Below are positions 47,760 to 55,828 of a stretch of DNA of 64,000 nucleotides, in pieces. Both the position numbers and the translations under genes were made by a program. Position 1 is the first letter of the stretch; each line of letters begins with the position of its first letter. The notes below the pieces were generated by a model, which saw nothing but the letters and a program-made list of their open reading frames with translations, was not told the DNA's origin and ran no database searches. The DNA is from Halalkalibacter oceani. GTDB lineage: Bacteria; Bacillota; Bacilli; Bacillales; Bacillaceae_D. The DNA lies in contig NZ_JAMBOL010000001.1 of assembly GCF_023715605.1 (NCBI RefSeq), positions 248,001 to 312,000 on the forward strand. Direction: 5' to 3'.

Positions 47760-48296
47760 ATGAAGCAGAAAACGGCTGTCCTCGCGTTCGTCTTTCTTTT
47801 CGTTTATGCCGGGAGCGGAGTAGAGGCGGCCGACCGTGAGCCGCTGTTGCTAAAGATTCCCGCCCTCTCGCTTGAGGCCGAGGTGGAAGGATTGACCCGG
47901 ACGGAAATGGAAGCCCTGCCGCCAGACGGTTCAAAGGTTTTCTGGTACAAAGACGGTGTGACGCCGGGTGATCGTGGCAGTGCTGTGTTCGCTGGGCATT
48001 ATGATGATTACGAAGGGCCGGCTGTGTTTTATCAGCTTGCTCAATTACAGAAGGGGGATCTCATCTATCTTGTTGATGGGGGCGGCCTCGTTTCAACCTA
48101 TCAGGTCGAAGCGGTTCTGTCGTTTCCGAAAGAGGCCGGCTCCGTCGAGGACGTGTTTACCGTTAATCATGACGCCGGCTTGCAGCTTGTCACATGCTCA
48201 GGCATCTATCGGCGTTCTGATCAGACACATTCTCACCGTCTTATCGTCCAGGCGAAGAAACGCGGTAATTCCTACCCATATCAAGCTTCTTCTTAG
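47760..48296 (+). CDS. Sortase (class D/F-like)
   Basis: A 178-residue transpeptidase with an N-terminal hydrophobic anchor or signal (KTAVLAFVFLFVYAGSGVEA). The catalytic triad is complete: H80 in FAGHYDDY, C146 in LVTCSG and R160 in HSHRLIVQ. The ATG directly abuts the stop of the DUF4397 gene in the same frame, and no separate ribosome site is visible. Translation by termination-reinitiation is therefore likely. The partner substrate is presumably the LPKTG protein encoded just upstream. Exact class cannot be fixed by eye. Confidence 0.88.
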   Translation: MKQKTAVLAFVFLFVYAGSGVEAADREPLLLKIPALSLEAEVEGLTRTEMEALPPDGSKVFWYKDGVTPGDRGSAVFAGHYDDYEGPAVFYQLAQLQKGDLIYLVDGGGLVSTYQVEAVLSFPKEAGSVEDVFTVNHDAGLQLVTCSGIYRRSDQTHSHRLIVQAKKRGNSYPYQASS

Positions 48297-48409
48297 CAGC
48301 AGCATCCCTCTCCTGCTTCTTTGCTTGCAAAATAGGCTGAAATCGCTGAAAATAAGAGGAAGACCATGCATATGATACAGATATAGCAAGCGTAGAGGGG
48401 AAACGAAAG

Positions 48410-49558
48410 ATGGATGTTCATTCGCAGGAAAAAGAGATGCTTATATTATTGGAAAAGCTCGTAAACATAGACAGCGGTTCTTCACATAAAGCTGGCGTTG
48501 ATCAAGTCGCTCAGGAGCTGATTCCATTGTTTGAGCAGCTTGGCTTTCACGTTACGACGATTTCCCAGGAAACGGTGGGCGATCATTTACGGATCATCCA
48601 CCCCACTCAGCGGCAGGCTTCGATTTTAATCGTCGCCCACATGGATACGGTATTTGAGCCGGGGACGGCAAACGAGAGGCCGTTTACAATCAAAGGAACG
48701 CGTGCTTACGGGCCGGGTGTCATTGATATGAAAGCAAGTCTCGTCTCCGTCATTTATGCGCTCCGTTATTTAAAAGAAAACGGCTCAGATGCCTATCAGC
48801 ATGTTGAACTGGTGTTAAACAGTGACGAAGAAATCGGCTCATCGACTTCGCGTCAGCTGATAGAGGAAGCAGCGAAAGGAAAAGCCTACGCCCTCGTAAT
48901 GGAGCCGGCGCGCCGCGACGGCTCTGTCGTGACGGAACGGCGCGGTAATGGCCGCTTCACGATTGAGGTACACGGCAAGGCAGCGCACTCGGGAATCGAG
49001 CCGGAAAAAGGGCGCAGCGCGATTGAGGAGCTCGCCCATAAAATTGTCAAGCTTCACGAGCTGAATGATCATGAGCACGGGATTTCCGTTAATGTCGGCA
49101 TTATCGAGGGTGGCAATGCCGTCAATACCGTCTCCGCCACGGCGATTGGTCACATTGATGTCCGCGTCGCGACGGAAGAGCAGGCCGAAGAGATGGAGCA
49201 TAAAATTGAAACGATGTGCGCTTCCTCCGATGTCAGCGGCACGGAAATTGAACTGACCGGAGATATCAGCAGACCGCCAATGGTCAAAAACGAAAAAATC
49301 GCCCGCCTCTTTCAAGTCGTGAAGAAGGTAGGGGCGGAGCTTGGCATCGAGCTGAAGGATACGAAAACCGGCGGCGGTTCAGATGCTTCCTTTACCGCAG
49401 CAATGGGCATTCCAACGATCGACGGTCTCGGCCCGGTCGGCGGAAACGCCCACAGCGAAAAGGAATATTTGGACATTCCGTCCTTGACCGAGCGCACGCT
49501 ATTGCTCGCCAAAGTCATTGAAAAACTTGTGGAAGACCGCAAAACAAAAAGGAGCTGA
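48410..49558 (+). CDS. M20 family metallopeptidase (carboxypeptidase G2-like)
   Basis: A dizinc exopeptidase of 382 residues. HMDTVFEPG, GPGVIDMKA, NSDEEIGS with the catalytic glutamate, EPARRDG, GKAAHSGIEPE and the C-terminal GGNAHSEKEY carry the metal ligands and dimerisation domain. No signal peptide is seen, so it is cytoplasmic. It resembles glutamate carboxypeptidases rather than the carbamoylase at 36 kb. The ribosome site is GAGGGGAAACGAAAG. The substrate is unknown. Confidence 0.9.
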   Translation: MDVHSQEKEMLILLEKLVNIDSGSSHKAGVDQVAQELIPLFEQLGFHVTTISQETVGDHLRIIHPTQRQASILIVAHMDTVFEPGTANERPFTIKGTRAYGPGVIDMKASLVSVIYALRYLKENGSDAYQHVELVLNSDEEIGSSTSRQLIEEAAKGKAYALVMEPARRDGSVVTERRGNGRFTIEVHGKAAHSGIEPEKGRSAIEELAHKIVKLHELNDHEHGISVNVGIIEGGNAVNTVSATAIGHIDVRVATEEQAEEMEHKIETMCASSDVSGTEIELTGDISRPPMVKNEKIARLFQVVKKVGAELGIELKDTKTGGGSDASFTAAMGIPTIDGLGPVGGNAHSEKEYLDIPSLTERTLLLAKVIEKLVEDRKTKRS

Positions 49559-49580
49559 TCGATTAGCTCCTTTTTGTTTT
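49541..49580. terminator. Bidirectional terminator, M20 peptidase end
   Basis: A perfect 16-base stem (AAAACAAAAAGGAGCT and its complement) around GATCGATT, with A and T runs on both sides. It can serve the M20 gene and possibly the convergent sigK. Confidence 0.85.
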
Positions 49581-49697
49581 GGAACGTCATGAAAGAACAT
49601 CTGGAACTGTATGCGGAAGTGCGTTCCTATAGTCCTCTCAAACAGAGCAAAAATCGAAGAAGAGCGGAACCAAGTTCACCTTTTGCTTCAATTTGCG

Positions 49698-50405
49698 CTA
49701 TCCTTTCCCCTGGCTCTGCTTGTAAAACTCATGAAACAGCTTCATCAGCGCCCGCTTTTCAATCCGCGATACATAGCTGCGCGAGATCCCCAATTCCTTA
49801 GCGATCTCGCGCTGGGTCCGTTCTTCCTCCAAGTCAAGGCCGAAACGTCCGACAATCACTTCCTTTTCCCGCTCGTCGAGCACATGAATGTATTCATAAA
49901 TCTGTTTCTTTTCCATCTTCGTCTGAATCACATCAACGATGTCCTCCCCTTCCTCCTGAAGAACGTCGATTAAGGTGATTTCATTTCCTTCCTTGTCCGT
50001 CCCAATCGGATCATGGAGGGAGACATCTTTTTTGACTTTTTTTAACGCCCGCAAGTGCATCAGGATTTCATTTTCAATACAACGGGCCGCGTAGGTCGCC
50101 AGCTTTGTGCCTTTGCCGTCCGAGTAGCTTTCAATCGCTTTAATAAGGCCGATTGTGCCGATCGAAATTAGATCCTCGGTGTCTTCTCTTGTATTTTCAA
50201 ACTTTTTGACGATGTGCGCTACTAAGCGCAGATTATGTTCAATCAGCAGATTGCGGGCTTCTGCGTCTCCTTTTTGCATCAGTGTTAAATATTTCCGTTC
50301 TTCCTCCTTTTTCAGAGGCTGTGGAAACGCATTGTTTTTGACATAGGAGACGAAAACAATGACTTCTTTAACAAAGTATGAAAGAGCAGCGAGTATGCCA
50401 GACAC
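49698..50405 (-). CDS. sigK: RNA polymerase sigma factor SigK (pro-sigma-K)
   Basis: The late mother-cell sigma factor of sporulation. Starting at GTG 50405 (GGGGGTG eight bases upstream) gives 235 residues with a 20-residue pro-sequence ending VFVS before [11 protein letters not shown], the same cleavage position as in B. subtilis. Region 2 ([36 protein letters not shown]) and region 4 ([20 protein letters not shown]) are intact. A longer upstream frame lacks a ribosome site. The gene is in one piece, with no skin-type excision element. Confidence 0.97.
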   Translation of the reverse strand: MSGILAALSYFVKEVIVFVSYVKNNAFPQPLKKEEERKYLTLMQKGDAEARNLLIEHNLRLVAHIVKKFENTREDTEDLISIGTIGLIKAIESYSDGKGTKLATYAARCIENEILMHLRALKKVKKDVSLHDPIGTDKEGNEITLIDVLQEEGEDIVDVIQTKMEKKQIYEYIHVLDEREKEVIVGRFGLDLEEERTQREIAKELGISRSYVSRIEKRALMKLFHEFYKQSQGKG

Positions 50406-50494
50406 GAAAACACCCCCATTTTGTTCCATACTCCAACCATATGTCGGATTGGGCTCGTTTGTGTCTGTACATGTCAAAAAGATGTTGTACCAGT

Positions 50495-50764
50495 TCAGTC
50501 GTCGCTTAAAAAAAGGGGCACAGCTGCTCGTTTGAAAGGGGAGGAAGGCCAAAGAAAAAGCGGATGTTGTTCAAGCAGAGGCTCGGGGGAAAAGGGGAAG
50601 AGGCTTGATAATGAAAACTGAACAGCCGTAATGCCGGCTAAAATAACCAAAAGCGAAAGGGAAGCGACGACAGTACTTTTTAATGAAGCGTGTTCGTCCT
50701 GGATGATCGTTATAATGGCGTGAACGTGTGAAAAGATAAAGACAACTGGCCAAATAAACCACAT
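50495..50764 (-). CDS. Possible small membrane protein (89 aa)
   Basis: Two hydrophobic segments ([20 protein letters not shown] and [19 protein letters not shown]) are separated by a short acidic loop, then follows a Pro/Phe-rich tail. Codon use looks natural, but the ribosome site (AAGGAAAAGG) is too far from the ATG and no homology is recognised. It is upstream of sigK on the same strand. It may be a real small membrane protein or chance. Confidence 0.35.
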   Translation of the reverse strand: MWFIWPVVFIFSHVHAIITIIQDEHASLKSTVVASLSLLVILAGITAVQFSLSSLFPFSPEPLLEQHPLFLWPSSPFKRAAVPLFLSDD

Positions 50765-51019
50765 CCACTAAAAAAAATACCTTTTCCTTGCATCAATCCA
50801 ATAAGCATGTACTCTCACCCATTTATAAATTAGTCATAACAATCATGTGCGGATAGTAAAATATTCCTTTTACAACATATTCTATTCGAAGATTCAGCCA
50901 CAATAGCGTTTTTTGAGATGGAGAAGGATGCGATTGAACAAAGAGCTTAAGATAAAAATAGAGGGAGGTTGAAAGGTTGTTTTTTTATCCTTTTGACCTG
51001 CCTCTTCAACGCTGATCGG
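50765..51019. other. Gap upstream of sigK region; terminator of the VOC gene
   Basis: AT-rich sequence without a recognisable gene. At 50961-51006 there is a hairpin of the GAGGTTG...AAGG / CCTTTTGACCTGCCTC type that would follow the minus-strand VOC gene as its terminator. Confidence 0.45.
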
Positions 51020-51442
51020 TTATTCGATTGTGTCCCATTGTGGATTCCAAACGACTTCCCATAAATGGCCATCGGGGTCTTGGAAATGGCCAGAATAGCC
51101 GCCCCAAAACGTGTCATGTGCCGGATCCGTGATCGTCGCACCGGCAGCTTCAGCTTGAACCATCACCTGATCGACCTCGGCTTTGCTATTGACATTATGT
51201 CCCAATGTGAATTCAGTGGCGCCCGGTTGAGCTAACGCTACTTTTGCTTCATGAGCGATGTCTTTGCGGTTCCAAATCGCCAGCTTTAAGCCGGGCTGCA
51301 AGTCGAAGAACGCCACTGCTCCATGCTCAAATTCTTCGCCGATGATTCCTTCAGTAGGAAGTCCAAGCCCATCGCGGTAAAACTGTAACGCTGTTTCAAG
51401 GTGGTCGACTCCTAAAGTAATGACTGTTACTCGTGGCTTCAT
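51020..51442 (-). CDS. VOC family (glyoxalase-like) protein
   Basis: A 140-residue single-chain vicinal oxygen chelate protein with two beta-alpha-beta-beta-beta modules. VITLGVDHLETALQFYRDGLG begins the first and EVDQVMVQAEAAGATI the second, and DPDGHLWEVVWNP closes the metal-site pattern (H and E). Such proteins include lyases, dioxygenases and antibiotic-resistance proteins; the reaction here is unknown. The start at MKPRVTV follows GGCGAGGAGGCGTATGAG; the longer upstream frame overlaps the divergent gene. Confidence 0.88.
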   Translation of the reverse strand: MKPRVTVITLGVDHLETALQFYRDGLGLPTEGIIGEEFEHGAVAFFDLQPGLKLAIWNRKDIAHEAKVALAQPGATEFTLGHNVNSKAEVDQVMVQAEAAGATITDPAHDTFWGGYSGHFQDPDGHLWEVVWNPQWDTIE

Positions 51443-51575
51443 CTCATACGCCTCCTCGCCATTTTTCTTTATTATACCAATGGCGGCAGTTGAATGGTTG
51501 CTGGTGTCAAAATTATGTTGCTGTCCGCTGTTAAAGATTGGATAATGGATTTGTGCAAGTAGAGGAGGGAGATCA

Positions 51576-52085
51576 ATGAAAAAATGGCTTATTGCGATTG
51601 GCGGGCTGATTGTGCTGGATGTAGGAGTTGTCATATGGATGAATCAAAACTATTTTTATACTCCATTTTCCTATCCGGATGGGGTCGTTGCTGAGCATAC
51701 TTATTCATTCAAAGATTTTAAAAAGCCGGTTAGTATTTATGTGGAGAAGCGGGATTTCTCCTCTTCTGACACACCGTATTTGTATTCAAAACGAATGACG
51801 GACGAGGAAGTGGTAGGGGAGCTGCTTGGTCATCTGGATCGAGCTAAGGAAGTAGAGGACATGATTGACCCTGACGCTGTTTATGATGAGAGTAGCATTC
51901 AATACCGAGTATTTGTGCTCGGAAACCTTTATGAAGGTCGGGACAGACAGTTGTTTGTGATGCACTATGGAGAAGATCAGGACTCCTTTCATATTGAGAC
52001 TAACCGCTATTTTGAGTTGACGCCGGAATTTAAAAACGAGGTTGGACAAAAGGTTGTTTTTTTAAACCTTTTGCCCAACCTCTAA
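51576..52085 (+). CDS. Hypothetical membrane-anchored protein, 3' end altered by a repeat
   Basis: Not recognised. An N-terminal hydrophobic segment (WLIAIGGLIVLDVGVVIW) anchors an extracytoplasmic domain of about 140 residues (VSIYVEKRDFSSSDTPYLY ... LFVMHYGEDQDSFHI). The last 15 codons (EVGQKVVFLNLLPNL) are encoded by the first hairpin of repeat family B, which runs on past the stop. The natural C-terminus was therefore probably replaced by the repeat. The ribosome site is AGAGGAGGGAGATCA. Confidence 0.75.
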   Translation: MKKWLIAIGGLIVLDVGVVIWMNQNYFYTPFSYPDGVVAEHTYSFKDFKKPVSIYVEKRDFSSSDTPYLYSKRMTDEEVVGELLGHLDRAKEVEDMIDPDAVYDESSIQYRVFVLGNLYEGRDRQLFVMHYGEDQDSFHIETNRYFELTPEFKNEVGQKVVFLNLLPNL

Positions 52086-52212
52086 GCAATGAGCGTAGCC
52101 GCCACGATCTTTTAAAGCCCGTTGTGAGTGGGTTTTCTCACAACGGGCTTGTGGCGTGTGAAGCCATTGCCAATAGGTCCAAAGATAGTTTTGTCTCAAG
52201 CCTATCAAACGG
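52046..52212 (+). repeat. Repeat family B, copy 2
   Basis: It begins with a GGTTGGACAAAAGGTT...AACCTTTTGCCCAACC hairpin and continues with CTAAGCAATGAGCG, the CGCCAC...GTGGCG stem around a GCCCGTTGTGAG hairpin, GTGAAGCCATTGCC and TTTTGTCTCAAGCC. The order and much of the sequence equal copy 1 at 7031-7219. It overlaps the end of the preceding gene. The remaining gap to 52383 contains only the chemoreceptor promoter area. Confidence 0.85.
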
Positions 52213-52383
52213 TTGAATGGAACCCGTGGCCGTAAACTGAATGAGCCGTTTTAGCGGCATGCTGTTTGTCTTTTCCGCACTAAAGAAAAAAATATATGTC
52301 ATCAATTCGGCTTAGGACCTTATTCTTATCTTATGTGGTATAGTAAGAAAAATAGAACATTTTAATAGTTTGGAGTGGGTAGG

Positions 52384-54090
52384 ATGACATTACGGTTTAA
52401 GGTTCTTTTATCTTTCTTTACCGTCGTCGGTTTACTAATTGTCGGAAGTGTTATTTCATTTATAGAACTGCGGGCGATGAATGAGAATACAATGGAGATT
52501 TATGAAGATGCTCTGCTGCCGACGGCTGAATTGGTAACGTTGATGAAACTGACCGAAAATACGAGGGGGAATATGCTTGAGGCAGCCTTTAATGAAGATC
52601 CGGCGTCAACCGAAAAAGCTCAGCAAAACCTTGAGCTCGTACAGCAGCTAACCGATCAGTACAGCGGCTTTACAATGACAGAACAGAAGCGTGAGGCTTT
52701 TACTGACTTTATGGAAAACTGGGCCCGGTTTGAAGATAGGGTTCAACTAAATATCGGCTTAATTAGAGAAGGACGCTATGAGGAAGCACGGGAAGGAATT
52801 CAGATCGGCGGGCCACTCTTTCTTGCTGCGACGGCTGATCTGGAAAACATGGCGAACCTTAATCAGGAAAATGCGGACAGGCTAGTAGACGAAAATCAGC
52901 GTGATGCTGAACGTTCAGAGCTTCTTATGCTAGTTGTGGCGATTGGGGCGATTATCCTGTCCATCATTATCAGTCTGATGTTCAGCTCTTATTTAACAAG
53001 CAACATCAAGAAAGTCGTCAAGCAAATGGAGGCTGTGGCGCAAGGTGATTTAACGGGAAGCGATCTCAAGGTGAAATCGAAAGATGAACTTTCTTTGCTT
53101 GCAAACAGCTTAAATAAAATGAAGGAAAGTCTGCATTCCTTAGTGCTGCAAACTAATAAGGCGAGCCAGCAAGTTGCCTCCGCTTCCGAGGAGTTGACGG
53201 CAGGGACGCACCAAAGCACGTTATCGATTCAGCAAATGGCCCAAGTATCGCAGGCAACAGCGGAAGGGGCTGAGAATCAGCTGTGGAAAATGAATGAAAT
53301 TACTGAGTCGATCCGGCAAACGTCCGAAAGTGTGAAGCAGATTGCCTTTCACAGTGATGAGATGTCGGCCTTGTCTGATTACTCACTTGAGAGAACGGAA
53401 CAAGGGCGGGACACCGTTGAGATGGTTAGTGAACAGATGCGCGCGATCTCGACTGCAACAGATTATACAGCGACATCGATTAAGCAATTATCGGCGAAAT
53501 CATTGGCGATTGAAGAGATTATGAGTATGATTTCAGCGATTGCCGAGCAGACCAATTTATTAGCGTTGAATGCGGCGATTGAAGCGGCGCGGGCCGGGGA
53601 GCATGGCAAAGGATTTGCCGTTGTCGCCGATGAAGTCCGCAAGCTTGCTGAGCAGTCTCAGCAATCAAGCCAGCAAACCGTTACTCTCGTTAAGGAAATT
53701 CAGGCGGAAATTGAACAGGCGGTTCTCTCGATGGAAGAGGGGACGCAAACGGTGACGCTCGGCTTGAAAACGGCAGATGAGCTCAATCAATCGTTTGCAG
53801 AAATTGCGATCTCGATTGAAGCGGTCCGTGACAAGGTCAACGAAGTGACCGAATCGATTCAGCAAATAACCGAGCAGAGCAATCAAATTGCCCACGCTAC
53901 TGATGAGGTGAGCCAGATTACAGAAACAACGACGACGGCTATCCAGGAAACATCGGCGGCGACCGAAGAGCAGTATGCGACGCTGGAGGAGATTTCCACT
54001 GCCTCAGAAACGCTGGCCAGGCTAGCCGAGGATTTACAAGCATCGATCGATACATTTAAAATAAAACAAACAGAGGCGGCCCGCGTCTAA
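52384..54090 (+). CDS. Methyl-accepting chemotaxis protein, transmembrane
   Basis: A 568-residue chemoreceptor. TM1 (about 7-29) and TM2 (about 181-206) flank an extracellular four-helix-bundle sensor (about 30-180). A HAMP domain (about 207-260) and a long methylated coiled coil with the conserved tip ([20 protein letters not shown]) follow. The tip should bind CheA and CheW. The ligand is unknown. The start at 52384 has TTTGGAGTGG upstream. It stands alone. Confidence 0.95.
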   Translation: MTLRFKVLLSFFTVVGLLIVGSVISFIELRAMNENTMEIYEDALLPTAELVTLMKLTENTRGNMLEAAFNEDPASTEKAQQNLELVQQLTDQYSGFTMTEQKREAFTDFMENWARFEDRVQLNIGLIREGRYEEAREGIQIGGPLFLAATADLENMANLNQENADRLVDENQRDAERSELLMLVVAIGAIILSIIISLMFSSYLTSNIKKVVKQMEAVAQGDLTGSDLKVKSKDELSLLANSLNKMKESLHSLVLQTNKASQQVASASEELTAGTHQSTLSIQQMAQVSQATAEGAENQLWKMNEITESIRQTSESVKQIAFHSDEMSALSDYSLERTEQGRDTVEMVSEQMRAISTATDYTATSIKQLSAKSLAIEEIMSMISAIAEQTNLLALNAAIEAARAGEHGKGFAVVADEVRKLAEQSQQSSQQTVTLVKEIQAEIEQAVLSMEEGTQTVTLGLKTADELNQSFAEIAISIEAVRDKVNEVTESIQQITEQSNQIAHATDEVSQITETTTTAIQETSAATEEQYATLEEISTASETLARLAEDLQASIDTFKIKQTEAARV

Positions 54091-54165
54091 AGGGCTGTTA
54101 TAACAGGTGTTTTTGCCAGCTTCGATGGGAATGTTGCAAGTGAGGCTGGCAAAGCTCCTTTTTAT

Positions 54166-54194
54166 TTGACAAAGAGATGCTCTTCTACTATACT
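54166..54194 (+). promoter_or_regulatory. Promoter of the marR gene
   Basis: TTGACA (54166-54171), 17 bases, TATACT (54189-54194). The -10 hexamer overlaps the palindrome ACTTAC-CAAAT-GTAAGT (54192-54208), placed exactly where an autorepressor would block polymerase. Confidence 0.8.
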
Positions 54195-54208
54195 TACCAA
54201 ATGTAAGT
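54192..54208. promoter_or_regulatory. Candidate MarR autoregulatory operator
   Basis: A perfect inverted repeat ACTTAC/GTAAGT with a five-base centre lies over the -10 region and start site of the marR promoter. A further TTAAGTAA lies just downstream. Confidence 0.6.
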
Positions 54209-54236
54209 GAATTGTTAAGTAACCATTTTGCGGGGG

Positions 54237-54680
54237 ATGCCTTTGAAATTAACATTCAAGGACTATATCAGCATTAAAATTCATAAAACGGATTTAAATT
54301 TGACAAGTTATATTAAAGCGAGACTTGATAAGTTTAATCTGGCTCCAGAGCAAAATTTGATTATGATGCTGCTTTGGGAAAGGGATGGCTTGACTCAAAA
54401 TCAGCTTGCGACGTTCCTTCATAAGGATAAAACGAACATCGCGCGCATGGTTTCAAGCTTGGAACAAAAAGGATTTATCCGGAGAACGCATTGCCCGGAT
54501 GATCGTCGTTCCTTGGAGCTCTACTTAACACCTTGCGGGAAAAAGCTTGGTGAAAAGGTGATGCCGATTGCGGAGGAGTTTGACAAAACCGTTTGCGAGG
54601 GACTGTCGAACGAAGAGCTGGCTGAGTTGGACCGATTGCTTTCCATTATTAACAAGAATGTTACGACTTCAAAAGAGTAG
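54237..54680 (+). CDS. MarR family transcriptional regulator
   Basis: A winged-helix repressor of about 147 residues. LTQNQLATFLHKDKTNIARMVSSLEQKGFI is the recognition helix region and RRTHCPDDRRSLELYLT the wing with the DxRS signature. Two cysteines (in THCPDD and VCEGLS) could allow redox or electrophile sensing, which would suit the azoreductase gene downstream. The ATG at 54237 is very close to its GGGGG; a TTG two codons later (54243) is the alternative start. Confidence 0.9.
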   Translation: MPLKLTFKDYISIKIHKTDLNLTSYIKARLDKFNLAPEQNLIMMLLWERDGLTQNQLATFLHKDKTNIARMVSSLEQKGFIRRTHCPDDRRSLELYLTPCGKKLGEKVMPIAEEFDKTVCEGLSNEELAELDRLLSIINKNVTTSKE

Positions 54681-54696
54681 CTGTCTTCGCTTTTTA

Positions 54697-54740
54697 GTTG
54701 CTATGACAACATCACTAAAACAGGAGGTTGCTATAGCGAC
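54697..54740. promoter_or_regulatory. Tandem near-palindromes upstream of azoR
   Basis: GTTGCTATGACAAC (54697-54710) and GTTGCTATAGCGAC (54727-54740) are two copies of one near-palindromic box exactly 30 bases apart, about three DNA turns. Their place before azoR suggests binding of a MarR or HxlR-type repressor. They differ from the operator of the adjacent marR gene. Confidence 0.55.
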
Positions 54741-54776
54741 CGTTAATTACATTGAAATGATGGGGGTTTTATTCAG

Positions 54777-55403
54777 ATGGCAAAGGTATTATTTATTAAG
54801 GCAAATTCAAGACCAATCGAGCAAGCAGTAAGCGTAAAGCTTTATCACACGTTTTTAGAAAACTATCAAGCTGCCCACCCAGAGGATGACATTACAGAAC
54901 TGGATCTTTTTAAGGAAAATTTGCCTTACTATGATGCCGTTAAGATTAATGGAATGTTCAAGCTTGCAAACGGTTTGGAATTAACGAAAGAGGAAGAGGA
55001 AGCAACTGCTCTTGTGACAAAGTATCTTGATCAGTTCCTTGCGGCAGATAAAGTTGTTTTTGCTTTTCCATTGTGGAACTTCACCGTACCGGCTGTGCTG
55101 CACACCTATTTAGATTACTTGGCGCAAGCAGGAAAAACGTTCCGTTACACGGCTGAAGGTCCGGTAGGTCTTCTTCCTGACAAGAAAGTCGTGCTTCTTA
55201 ATGCAAGAGGCGGCGTATACTCTGAAGGTCCTGCTCAGGCTGCGGAAATGGCTGTAACTTTCGTTCAGACGATGCTTGGCTTCTGGGGTGTCAAAGATAT
55301 TAACACAGTGATCATCGAAGGACACAACCAATTCCCGGATGAAGCTGAGAACATTATTCAGGCTGGTCTTGATCAAGCAGCAGCTGTCGCGAAGGAATTT
55401 TAA
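54777..55403 (+). CDS. azoR: FMN-dependent NADH-azoreductase / quinone reductase (AzoR)
   Basis: A flavodoxin-like protein of 208 residues. KVLFIKANSRP forms the phosphate loop, FAFPLWNFTVPAVLHTYLD binds the flavin and NARGGVYSEGP completes the FMN site. AzoR enzymes reduce azo dyes and, in vivo, quinones by two electrons, protecting against thiol-reactive stress. It is 97 bases after the marR gene with paired operator-like boxes between, so it is probably an electrophile-induced gene. Confidence 0.94.
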   Translation: MAKVLFIKANSRPIEQAVSVKLYHTFLENYQAAHPEDDITELDLFKENLPYYDAVKINGMFKLANGLELTKEEEEATALVTKYLDQFLAADKVVFAFPLWNFTVPAVLHTYLDYLAQAGKTFRYTAEGPVGLLPDKKVVLLNARGGVYSEGPAQAAEMAVTFVQTMLGFWGVKDINTVIIEGHNQFPDEAENIIQAGLDQAAAVAKEF

Positions 55404-55450
55404 AAAGCTGACTTGAGCGAGCGCAAAAAGGTTTTACCCCTTTTGCGGCA

Positions 55451-55524
55451 TCCGAAGCAGCATCTGCGCAAAGGTTTCAAGCCGGAGGAAACGCTTTTTT
55501 CCCTCCTCCGGCCGAAGCGCAGTA
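55451..55524 (+). repeat. Repeat family C, single diverged copy
   Basis: TCCGAAGCAGCATCTGCGCA, AAGGTT, a GGAGG...ACGCTTTTTTCCCTCC hairpin and GAAGCGCAG follow the same order as the 117-base units at 12.7 kb. It lies after azoR, beside a CGCAAAA/TTTTGCG hairpin (55421-55448) that may be the azoR terminator. Confidence 0.6.
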
Positions 55525-55528
55525 GGAC

Positions 55529-55696
55529 TTAGGATTGACGGATATTCTGCTCTTCTTTTCGCTGTGCTAGTTGCTGCTGCGGTGGAAAATAGGGGTAAGG
55601 ACAATAAACAGCAACGTTTTCCGGCTTGGCGATCCAGCCGTTTTTCAATTGTATTTCTCCGAAAGCGCTTTCAATTTTCTGGCCGTCATAATGCAT
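55529..55696 (-). CDS. Small protein of unknown function (55 aa)
   Basis: A short reading frame on the minus strand begins MHYDGQKIESAFGEIQLKNG and ends in a Pro/Gln/Glu-rich tail. It has a near-ideal ribosome site (AAAGGGGGAT) at correct spacing and natural codon use. No membrane segment is present; the middle contains AVYCPYPYFPP. I do not recognise it. It is convergent with azoR. Confidence 0.6.
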   Translation of the reverse strand: MHYDGQKIESAFGEIQLKNGWIAKPENVAVYCPYPYFPPQQQLAQRKEEQNIRQS

Positions 55697-55780
55697 GATA
55701 ATCCCCCTTTCATATAAGTAATGGAAATGCGTTGATGCTTTCTATTTACCCTATGCGTCAAATTATGAAACGAGACATTG

Positions 55781-55825
55781 AAAAAAGGAGTTATCCGTGG
55801 CCTCATGCCAGATAACTCCTTTTTT
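55781..55825. terminator. Terminator of the cell-wall amidase gene
   Basis: A perfect 15-base stem (AAAAAAGGAGTTATC and its complement) flanks CGTGGCCTCATGCCA. The poly-T on the minus strand follows the amidase stop directly. Confidence 0.88.
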
Positions 55826-55828
55826 CGC

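Noticed and set aside
49698-50405. Split sigK with a skin-type prophage element
   Set aside because: The gene is one continuous frame from pro-sequence to region 4.
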